Assembly: GCA_023392645.1 (NCBI GenBank)
Contig: JAEVYR010000325.1
Location: forward strand, 1-7,232
DNA from: Chloroflexota bacterium
Lineage (GTDB): Bacteria > Chloroflexota > Chloroflexia > Thermomicrobiales > UBA6265
Direction of reading: 5' to 3'
DNA: 7,232 nt
The notes beneath the pieces were generated by a model that was given only the letters and a program-made list of their open reading frames with translations, did not search any database and was not told where the DNA came from. This document shows, piece by piece, positions 1-5,661 of the stretch. Position numbers and translations under genes: made by a program. The stretch's first letter is position 1; each line of letters begins with the position of its first letter.

Positions 1-2
1 CG

Positions 3-227
3 ATGGGGCGGCCGAGCGACGACGCGTTCGCCCGCTGGATGGCGGAGCTGGCGCGCGAGCACGACCCGCGGCTGGCGCGCTACTGGGAGCTGCTCGGAAC
101 GCTGAAGGAGTGGCAGGTCGACCGCGAGCTGAACGCGGCGTGGGAGTGGCTGTTCGCGGCGCTCGAAATCCGGTGCGGCGACGCGAGCGAAGCACCAACC
201 GGGATGGAGGCGCAGGGGACGTCTTGA
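3..227 (+). CDS. C-terminal part of an unidentified, helix-rich protein (probably partial)
   Basis: An open frame runs from the window edge to a TGA at 225-227. An ATG at position 3 would give 74 residues, but only two bases precede it, so no ribosome binding site can be judged and the frame most likely continues from upstream. The GC-rich codon use matches the flanking host genes. The product is rich in Trp, Arg, Glu and Leu, with a predicted amphipathic helical pattern (ARWMAELAREHDPRL, then YWELLGTLKEW, then AAWEWLFAALEIR) and a short disordered tail. I do not recognise the family. It could be the C-terminal helical part of a small regulator or of a DinB/TipAS-like ligand-binding domain, but nothing in the visible part decides this. 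Confidence 0.5.
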   Translation: MGRPSDDAFARWMAELAREHDPRLARYWELLGTLKEWQVDRELNAAWEWLFAALEIRCGDASEAPTGMEAQGTS

Positions 228-378
228 CCGCGCACGCCAGCGTTCGGGGGAGATCCCGGGCGCGGTCAATGGCGTCCCGCGCCGCAGGCGCATACCAGAG
301 TCACCGTTCGCCGAGCTATCCGCATCGTTACACCGACCGTTGGAATTGGTGGCCGCGCTGCAGCCACCGGGACGCCAT

Positions 379-425
379 TGCCGGCGCGGAACGGTGGTGC
401 GGCCGAGCGGTGGCAAGCGCCGGCA
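379..425 (-). terminator. Possible hairpin downstream of proS
   Basis: A perfect 9-base inverted repeat (TGCCGGCGC at 379-387, GCGCCGGCA at 417-425) with a 29-base loop lies about 10 bases past the proS stop codon. It could fold in the proS transcript. There is no T-tract on the exit side and the loop is long, so a classical intrinsic terminator is not supported. The rest of 228-434 shows nothing I can assign. Confidence 0.22.
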
Positions 426-434
426 CGACGTCCC

Positions 435-1676
435 CTACGGCGCCACGCGCCCGATCATCTCCTCGACGCTGACCATCTCCGGGTCGCCGGTGCGGGGCTT
501 GAGCTCGATCGTGCCGGCCTTCATCGTTCGGGACGAGACGACGGCGCGCCACGGCAGCCCGATCAGGTCGGCGTCGGCGAGCTTGACGCCGGCGGTGGCG
601 TCGCGGTCATCCCAGAGCACCTCGATGCCGCGCTGCCGGAGCATCCCGTACAGCGCCTCCGCCTCTGACCTCGCCGCGTCGTCCTTGCCGAGGTTGGCGA
701 GGTGGACCCGCGCCGGCGCCACGGCCGCCGGCCAGACGATGCCACGATCGTCGTGGAACCGCTCGACGATGACGCCCATCAGGCGAGTGATGCCGATGCC
801 ATAGCAGCCCATCACCGGGTACTGCTTGTTCTCGTCGCGGTCGGTGAATCCCATGTCGAAATCGCGGCCGTACTTCCGGCCGAGGTCGAAGACATTGCCG
901 ACCTCCGACGCGCGAGCCTCCGAGAGGGTGCCGTCGCCGCATTTCGGGCAGGCATCGCCCGCCTTCACGTCGGCGATCTCGACGTTGACGCAGAACTCGC
1001 AGGCGTCGCAGAAGAGGATGTCGTCCTCGCCGGCGTCGGTGAGCACCATGAACTCGTAGGATATCTTCTGCGAGAAGGCGCCACCCGATGCCTCGGTCAC
1101 CTTCGCGGTGAGCCCGAGCCGGTCGTACACGCGCAAGTAGGCGTCCTTGGCGACCTGGTAGAAGCGGTCGAAGTCGGCCTGGTCCTCGTGGAAGCTGTAC
1201 ATGTCCTTCATCAGGAACTCGCGGCCGCGCATCACGCCGGATTTCGAGCGGAGCTCGTCGCGGAACTTCCACTGTATCTGGTAGACGTGCTGCGGAAGGT
1301 CGCGCCAGGTCTGGACCCGCGACATCACCAGCGGCGTGACGACCTCCTCGGCGCTTTGGGCGAGGGCGTACTCGCGGCCGGTGCGGCTTTCCAGCTCGAA
1401 GAGGACGTCGAGGGTCTTCCACGCGCCGGTTTTGACCCAGTTGTCCTTGGGGTGGAGCATCGGCATCAGCAGCTCCTGCCCGCCGATGGAATCCATCTCC
1501 TCGCGCACGATGCCGCTGATGTTGTCGAGCACCCTCCGGCCGAGGGGCAGGTAGGTGTAGGCGCCGGCCATCAGCTTCTCGACGAAGCCGGCGCGGGTGA
1601 GGAGCTCGGCGTTGGCGGTGACCTCGTCCTTCGGGACGTTTCGGGTGGTCTTCCCGAACATGGCTGAGTATTTCAT
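435..1676 (-). CDS. proS: Prolyl-tRNA synthetase, short form without the editing insertion
   Basis: Charges tRNA-Pro with proline in the cytoplasm; a class II aminoacyl-tRNA synthetase. The 413-residue product begins MKYSAMFGK. Motif 1 region is around 38-60 (AGAYTYLPLGRRVL), motif 2 is at 138-162 (FRDELR, then VMRGREFLMKDMYSF), and motif 3 is at 290-305 (GCYGIGITRLMG, Arg298). The anticodon-binding domain occupies roughly 320-410, with DDRDATAGVKLADADLIG. Typical bacterial enzymes such as that of E. coli (572 residues) carry a ~180-residue cis-editing (INS) domain between motifs 2 and 3. Here that position holds only about 45 residues with five cysteines (C223, C226, C229, C243, C246), a likely metal-binding knuckle. 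The frame is open for 43 more codons upstream, but conserved ProRS sequence starts at the ATG at 1676. No Shine-Dalgarno precedes it; an extended -10 lies directly upstream, suggesting a leaderless mRNA. Base composition is that of the host. Confidence 0.96.
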   Translation of the reverse strand: MKYSAMFGKTTRNVPKDEVTANAELLTRAGFVEKLMAGAYTYLPLGRRVLDNISGIVREEMDSIGGQELLMPMLHPKDNWVKTGAWKTLDVLFELESRTGREYALAQSAEEVVTPLVMSRVQTWRDLPQHVYQIQWKFRDELRSKSGVMRGREFLMKDMYSFHEDQADFDRFYQVAKDAYLRVYDRLGLTAKVTEASGGAFSQKISYEFMVLTDAGEDDILFCDACEFCVNVEIADVKAGDACPKCGDGTLSEARASEVGNVFDLGRKYGRDFDMGFTDRDENKQYPVMGCYGIGITRLMGVIVERFHDDRGIVWPAAVAPARVHLANLGKDDAARSEAEALYGMLRQRGIEVLWDDRDATAGVKLADADLIGLPWRAVVSSRTMKAGTIELKPRTGDPEMVSVEEMIGRVAP

Positions 1677-1683
1677 GAAGGGC

Positions 1684-1692
1684 AGGATACCA
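1684..1692 (-). promoter_or_regulatory. Extended -10 promoter for proS, probably leaderless
   Basis: Read on the minus strand the sequence is TGGTATCCT, which fits the extended -10 pattern TGnTAnnnT. Only seven bases (1683-1677) separate it from the proS ATG, and these are pyrimidine-rich with no Shine-Dalgarno. That spacing puts the predicted transcription start at or next to the A of the ATG. No good -35 hexamer is visible, as is common for extended -10 promoters. This is inferred from pattern only. Confidence 0.45.
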
Positions 1693-1715
1693 GACGTCGG
1701 GGGCGGGGCCCGGCG

Positions 1716-1724
1716 TGGTATCGT
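1716..1724 (+). promoter_or_regulatory. Extended -10 promoter for the phosphatase gene
   Basis: TGGTATCGT fits TGnTAnnnT, the same form as the divergent proS element. The two are back to back, and GATACCA at 1686-1692 and TGGTATC at 1716-1722 form a 7-base inverted repeat. A start near 1731 would give a leader of about 34 bases containing the GGAGG at 1754-1758. No convincing -35 is seen. Confidence 0.38.
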
Positions 1725-1764
1725 CGCGTCACCGACGCATCGATCTCGATTCCGGAGGCGCCCG

Positions 1765-2544
1765 ATGACCCGAACGCTCGCCGCGATGCTGCTGACCCTC
1801 GCCATCCTGCTCGCCGCGATGGCGCCCGCCGCCGCGCAGACACCGGTCGCCTCGCCCGGGGCGTCGCCGGTGCCGGCGGGGTTCGTGCTGGTGGCGACGA
1901 TCGCGGCCGACGCGTGGGTCGAGCCGCTGCCGGACGTGCTGCCCGGCGTCGACCTCGGCGACCGGACGCTGCTGGAGGCGCTGCGGGAGGGCGGGTTCGT
2001 GATCTATTTCCGCCACGCGGCGACGGACACGGCGATCGACCAGAACGTCGATTTCGGGAACTGCGCGACGCAGCGGAACCTGTCGCAGCGGGGCAAGGTC
2101 CAGGCGACGGGGATCGGGGTCGCGTTCGTGACGCTGGGGATCCCGGTCGGGGTGGTTCGGAGCAGCGAGTTCTGCCGGACGGCGCAGACGGCGAAGCTGG
2201 GGTTCGGGGAGGACGGGGTGACGGGCGATCCGGAGCTGACGCCACTGCCGGAGGACACCCCGGAGCAGAAGGCGGCGAAGGCGGAGGCGCTGGCCGAGCT
2301 GCTGTCGACGCCGCCGGCGTCAGGGACGAACCGGGTGGTGGTCGGGCACCAGTCGAACATCGCCTCGGTGCGCCCGGATCTGGAGCTCGGCGAGGGCGAA
2401 GCGGCGGTGTTCCTGTCGACGAATACCAGAGTTGGCGGAGGCTTCCTGTCTATCCAATTTACAGGAGCCATATTGGGCGTGACGCCTCGGTTCAGAGAAC
2501 CAAGTCTTCCCTCAATAGGTCACTTCGCGTATCATGTCATTTAG
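1765..2544 (+). CDS. Secreted histidine-phosphatase-superfamily protein with a replaced C-terminus
   Basis: Predicted exported member of the histidine phosphatase (phosphoglycerate-mutase-like) superfamily, which transfers phosphate through a catalytic histidine; substrate unknown. The ATG at 1765 follows GGAGG (1754-1758) by six bases and starts a clear signal peptide (MTRT, hydrophobic core about 5-22, likely cleavage after AAA near residue 24). A Pro/Ala/Ser-rich linker (TPVASPGASPVP) follows. Catalytic features are R83-H84 (YFRHAATD, with RHA in place of RHG), NCATQRNLSQRG at 99-110, R138 (SSEFCRTAQ) and H195 (VGHQSN). The family-like stretch GEGEAAVF ends near residue 216. From about residue 219 (base 2420) codon use turns AT-richer, and the last ~40 residues have no family character; they look like read-through into the downstream island until a TAG at 2542. 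The missing part would normally be only a short final strand and helix, so partial activity is possible. Confidence 0.85.
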   Translation: MTRTLAAMLLTLAILLAAMAPAAAQTPVASPGASPVPAGFVLVATIAADAWVEPLPDVLPGVDLGDRTLLEALREGGFVIYFRHAATDTAIDQNVDFGNCATQRNLSQRGKVQATGIGVAFVTLGIPVGVVRSSEFCRTAQTAKLGFGEDGVTGDPELTPLPEDTPEQKAAKAEALAELLSTPPASGTNRVVVGHQSNIASVRPDLELGEGEAAVFLSTNTRVGGGFLSIQFTGAILGVTPRFREPSLPSIGHFAYHVI

Positions 2545-2564
2545 GGGCACCAATCTGGAGTTGT

Positions 2565-2593
2565 TTGGCGTAGGCCCATGCGCGACCTATGAG
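2565..2593 (+). promoter_or_regulatory. Weak sigma-70-like promoter candidate for the island operon
   Basis: TTGGCG (2565-2570) and TATGAG (2588-2593) are separated by 17 bases, each matching four of six consensus positions. This is the best pair I find upstream of the first island gene, but either hexamer alone is unremarkable. The -10 overlaps the left arm of the dyad at 2589-2618, which would fit repressor control. Confidence 0.28.
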
Positions 2594-2618
2594 TTCGGCT
2601 AGCCCGACGCCGACTCAT
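2589..2618. repeat. Imperfect palindrome upstream of the island operon (operator or RNA hairpin)
   Basis: ATGAGTTCGGC (2589-2599) and GCCGACTCAT (2609-2618) pair over ten bases with a single bulged T and a nine-base loop. It lies in the 148-base gap between the phosphatase stop and the first operon gene. It is not followed by a T-run, so it is not a classical terminator. A protein-binding operator or a leader hairpin are the likelier readings. Confidence 0.5.
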
Positions 2619-2625
2619 GCAGCGG

Positions 2626-2678
2626 CCTAGGACCACCATTTGCGATCTGCGCTCGACCGAGCCCTTACTCGTCCTAGG
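2626..2678. repeat. Spaced CCTAGG inverted repeats in the operon leader
   Basis: CCTAGGAC (2626-2633) and its reverse complement GTCCTAGG (2671-2678) are separated by 37 bases. A smaller dyad, GCTCG-AC-CGAGC, sits between them at 2651-2662. The right copy ends 14 bases before the GTG start. Because the CCTAGG core is itself palindromic, both copies could also be separate sites for a dimeric regulator. Significance is uncertain at this length. Confidence 0.3.
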
Positions 2679-2692
2679 AATGGGATTAGACA

Positions 2693-3904
2693 GTGGCCAC
2701 CGACCAACCGGAGCTAGAAATAGCGGATGCGTTTCCCGTCAAGTTGCCCACCCGCGTAACGATCATGGAGCTTGAAAGCGCCATCGACAGTTGGTGTGAA
2801 TCTAATGACTGGAATGGATCACTAGTAATTGATCTCTCTGAGGCGGAGTGGATCGACGTTGCAGCGCTCATGCACATAGTCGCTATTTTCGCAGATCGCT
2901 CCGACAACCGGCTACAGACATCGATGCGCATACCAAATATACGAAAGGTGCGGGATTTCCTCAGAGTGTGGCGCTTTGCTCAGGCGGTACAGATCGTCAC
3001 GGATAGGCGATTTAAGGACTTGGTTGATCCCGTGGATCATCAATACTTTGAAAAGAAGCAGGTTTCCTACTCAACCGGCAATGTGCTGGGAAATCTGGAG
3101 GCCATGGGATTCTTCGGATTCATGGTGTTCAGAATGAATCAGGCGGGGAGTCAAGCTCACATGATTCAGGAATCGTGTCAGCACTGGGACACGTCCGCTA
3201 TCTCCGGAGTCCTTCATCGATACTTGTCCGGCAGCGGTAAGGACTTTGCGAGAGTAGTCGTATACGAATCGATTTCAAATGCTTACCAACATCCTAATGC
3301 CGATACTGTCTGTGTTGTGTCTAAAGTGGACGGACCGGATAGAGATGGCAAAAAAGTGCCGACGTCTCTCACCCTCTGTGTTTGGGATAATGGTAGCAGC
3401 ATCGCCGACACGTTGAAGAATCAGCTTATGAACGGCCATGCAATCCGCGTTAATGTTGATCCTTCGCACTTTAAGGACAGATTTTTGCTTGTCGATGATG
3501 AAGGGATATTTGATCCCAAGAATATAAGTGCCAGCTCAACTCCAAATTTGGATTCACCAGAGAGCGAATTCTTGCTTTCAAGCATGCTTCCCGGAATAAC
3601 TCGCCGGGGACCGTATCAAGAGATGAGCTTTATCGAGGAGATCCCTGAGCTATTGGCCCGCGATTTCTATGCTGCTCAGCCCGGGATGGGCCTATTCGCT
3701 CTGCTCCAAGCAGCTATCAAGTCGTTTGGGGGCAAGGTTACGGTGCGCTCCGGTAATTTGCGCCTCAGTGTTAGGGAGCCAAAACCAGATGAGAAGCAAG
3801 AACCGGACGTGGCATATAGAGTTAAGTGTTCAACCTATCCTCCGGCTACTCCTAGGTTCCGGGGGAATATGATAACGATCCGCTTGCCGCTTTCTGACAG
3901 CTGA
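2693..3904 (+). CDS. STAS domain fused to a GHKL (HATPase_c) ATPase; predicted switch of the island system
   Basis: Predicted cytoplasmic ATP-dependent switch or kinase-like protein of 403 residues; no membrane segment or signal peptide is seen. Residues about 15-105 look like a STAS domain (SLVIDLSEAEWIDVAALMHI at 43-62). The position of the phosphorylatable serine in SpoIIAA-type DSSG is occupied by DVAA, so classical STAS phosphorylation is unlikely. The GHKL part spans about 185-400: N-box E192-N196-H200 (YESISNAYQH), G1 box D232-N-G (WDNGSS), G2 box PGMGLFALLQAA at 330-341, and a terminal strand FRGNMITIRLPL. The G1-G2 spacing of about 95 residues indicates a long ATP lid. No His-kinase dimerisation helix with a phospho-acceptor His is evident. 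The start is GTG 2693: an in-frame TAG at 2687 blocks extension, and GGGA at 2682-2685 is seven bases upstream. It is first in the operon, 11 bases before the next start. Anti-sigma-factor-like and gyrase/MutL-like switching are alternatives. Confidence 0.85.
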   Translation: MATDQPELEIADAFPVKLPTRVTIMELESAIDSWCESNDWNGSLVIDLSEAEWIDVAALMHIVAIFADRSDNRLQTSMRIPNIRKVRDFLRVWRFAQAVQIVTDRRFKDLVDPVDHQYFEKKQVSYSTGNVLGNLEAMGFFGFMVFRMNQAGSQAHMIQESCQHWDTSAISGVLHRYLSGSGKDFARVVVYESISNAYQHPNADTVCVVSKVDGPDRDGKKVPTSLTLCVWDNGSSIADTLKNQLMNGHAIRVNVDPSHFKDRFLLVDDEGIFDPKNISASSTPNLDSPESEFLLSSMLPGITRRGPYQEMSFIEEIPELLARDFYAAQPGMGLFALLQAAIKSFGGKVTVRSGNLRLSVREPKPDEKQEPDVAYRVKCSTYPPATPRFRGNMITIRLPLSDS

Positions 3905-3908
3905 GGGG
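3903..3908 (+). promoter_or_regulatory. Ribosome binding site that favours the GTG start of the PRTase gene
   Basis: GAGGGG overlaps the stop codon of the STAS-ATPase gene. It lies seven bases before GTG 3916 but only one base before the alternative TTG 3910, so GTG 3916 is the better start. The overlap suggests translational coupling. Confidence 0.6.
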
Positions 3909-3915
3909 TTTGGGC

Positions 3916-5661
3916 GTGTTTCAGGGCATAGATCTGAGATTGGGCATGGCAGGTACCTCGCCGCTAGACGATGATCGACGAGAGTATTGGGCTTGGCTCG
4001 CGTCACACCTACTGGAAGTTGAACAGGGGCTAGAAGATGATGTGTCGCTGTCCCAGACGCATTACCTGGCAGCTGCGGATATCCAGGGTGAGGCGAGCAT
4101 GGCGATGAGAATCATCGTCAAGACGCTGGAAAAACAATCGCTCCAAGCGATACCGGATGTGACCATAATCGATACGTCAGCAAATCAATACTACCTGCTC
4201 CGCGAACCGGTTCTCTTTCATTTAGCGAAGGCGGCAGTGACTGCATGCTCAAGGAAGTACAGCCGCATACTGGCAATCATCCTTCCTGAACTACCTGCTG
4301 AGAGCTCCCTGTTCTGGCGACCACTGGAAGCGGCATTTGGACTTCCCATCATAGTCCTCTCAATGGGGGGAGAACACCGGGTGCTAATGCCCGATTTGGC
4401 ACCAGATGATCCTCGCTTGTTTATGAGCATGAGTGTTGAATTTACCGCTCGATTGTCGCTGGAATCCCAAGCTGAGGTGGAACGGCGATTGGTACGCAGG
4501 GTCGGCCATTTCGAAAGGCCAACAAGCGGCGATCCAGTCTGTAGTCGGTATTTCTGGGACGGGTCATACGCGGTTCCGGGGATTAGCCGGCTTATTGCTG
4601 GCAGGATCATCGAAGCGGTAGAGAACGGGGAAATGGCCGAACCTGAATTGGTCGCAATCCACTCGCCGATGTCACCATGGTTGCTCAAGGTAGCTATGAC
4701 TGTGGCGGATCACTTGGATCTTCAGGACAACCCCATCATCGATGTTTCGCGCGGATTCCCAGAAGGCCTTAAGTCGTCACAACTGCTTCAGCATGTTGTC
4801 CTGATCACCGATTTGGTTGATACAGGGAATGCTGCCGAAGAAGCGCTTAGGGTACTGCTCGATCACGGGGCAGAGGTGGAGCCAGTCATATTTGCGGCAA
4901 TGTCGCGGGGTACGACCGGGGTAGTGGAGTGTCACGAGAACACCTACCTGGTTAGCCACCTATTTAAGGTAGACCCTCACTCATTCCTGCAAGTGAACTG
5001 CCCGATGTGCAAATTGGGGATCCCTCACGACTCTTCGACTGAAGAGAGCTATTATCAAATCAGAGCGTACGACATGTGGGAAATGCTCTTGGGACACGAA
5101 TGGCGTGAGGAGAGTCCTGTGCCGCCCGGCGCCGTCAAGCTACAATCTGCTCCCGATTTGAAGGTGGTGTTTGAGGAGTATGGTGACTGGATAGCATTGA
5201 AACTCCGCGAGCGGTTGACCTCTCTTAAGTCTCTTGGAGTTGGTGAAGACGTGACCGTTGTCTGTCCGGATGAGCCGAATGTGCTGGTTCTAGTGGACAG
5301 GCTGCGTACCCTCTATGACCACCGCCTGACTGTTGTCGCAATTCCTCGAGAAGCAATCGGAAAAGATGTGCAAACCGTTCGGCGACTAGGACGAGTCGCC
5401 CGGGATAGAAGGGATTCATCGGTTTGGTACACGCAGCTGGAACATCTTGCTGAAAAGAGGATTGGCGTAGTCGTCATAGACGAGTTCAACGCGTCCGGCG
5501 GCACGGTCCGTGGTCTCATGAAGCTGTTGAAAGACAGTCATATCCATGTGATCGCCTATCTGCCATTCTGGGATAGGGCTCCTGGCGAGGCGAACGGTGG
5601 ATTTGCGACGACTTGCAGCCTCTATGAGTTTTACAGCCCACGAGGGAGCTACGCCATATGA
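3916..5661 (+). CDS. Multi-domain phosphoribosyltransferase-like protein (two clear PRTase folds, possibly a third)
   Basis: Predicted soluble protein of 581 residues with tandem type I PRTase-like domains, a fold that moves or binds 5-phosphoribosyl-pyrophosphate, nucleobases or nucleotides. Domain I (about 215-335) has IHSPMSPWLLKVAMTVADHL, then a PRPP-loop-like VVLITDLVDTGNAAEEAL near 294-311. Domain II (about 415-555) has VVCPDEPNVLVLVDRLRTLY, then VVVIDEFNASGGTVRGL near 518-534. The N-terminal 80-155 segment (IIDTSANQYYLL, then AIILPELPAESSLFW and AFGLPIIVL) has the same order of elements without a PRPP loop and may be a degenerate copy. Between I and II is a CPMC knuckle near 362-365. 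Both loops keep the acidic residue and TG or GG-T, though neither has the canonical DD pair. No family name can be assigned; a sensor, a nucleotide-producing enzyme and a pseudo-PRTase scaffold are all possible. Its TGA overlaps the next start. Confidence 0.82.
   Translation: MFQGIDLRLGMAGTSPLDDDRREYWAWLASHLLEVEQGLEDDVSLSQTHYLAAADIQGEASMAMRIIVKTLEKQSLQAIPDVTIIDTSANQYYLLREPVLFHLAKAAVTACSRKYSRILAIILPELPAESSLFWRPLEAAFGLPIIVLSMGGEHRVLMPDLAPDDPRLFMSMSVEFTARLSLESQAEVERRLVRRVGHFERPTSGDPVCSRYFWDGSYAVPGISRLIAGRIIEAVENGEMAEPELVAIHSPMSPWLLKVAMTVADHLDLQDNPIIDVSRGFPEGLKSSQLLQHVVLITDLVDTGNAAEEALRVLLDHGAEVEPVIFAAMSRGTTGVVECHENTYLVSHLFKVDPHSFLQVNCPMCKLGIPHDSSTEESYYQIRAYDMWEMLLGHEWREESPVPPGAVKLQSAPDLKVVFEEYGDWIALKLRERLTSLKSLGVGEDVTVVCPDEPNVLVLVDRLRTLYDHRLTVVAIPREAIGKDVQTVRRLGRVARDRRDSSVWYTQLEHLAEKRIGVVVIDEFNASGGTVRGLMKLLKDSHIHVIAYLPFWDRAPGEANGGFATTCSLYEFYSPRGSYAI
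5642..5648 (+). promoter_or_regulatory. Ribosome binding site of the nucleosidase gene inside the PRTase gene
   Basis: GAGGGAG lies inside the last codons of the PRTase gene, nine bases before the ATG at 5658. With the ATGA stop/start overlap at 5658-5661 it supports this start and coupled translation of the two proteins. Confidence 0.6.

Noticed and set aside
702..1667. 321-residue plus-strand open frame opposite proS
   Set aside because: It lies wholly antisense to conserved ProRS sequence. Its Val/Glu/Leu/Ala-rich text is what the complementary strand of a GC-rich gene yields; no domain or ribosome binding site is seen.
1673..2245. 190-residue minus-strand open frame opposite the phosphatase gene
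   Set aside because: Almost all Arg, Pro, Ser and Ala, typical of an antisense frame in GC-rich DNA, and it covers the signal peptide and catalytic motifs of the real gene on the other strand.
1914..2573. 219-residue plus-strand frame overlapping the phosphatase gene
   Set aside because: Gly/Arg/Ala low-complexity product in a shifted frame; the phosphatase frame carries all the recognisable motifs. I also considered a frameshift between the two and saw no family motif in this frame.
3910..3915. TTG 3910 as the start of the PRTase gene
   Set aside because: It is one base from the GAGGGG ribosome binding site, too close for initiation; GTG 3916 has seven-base spacing.
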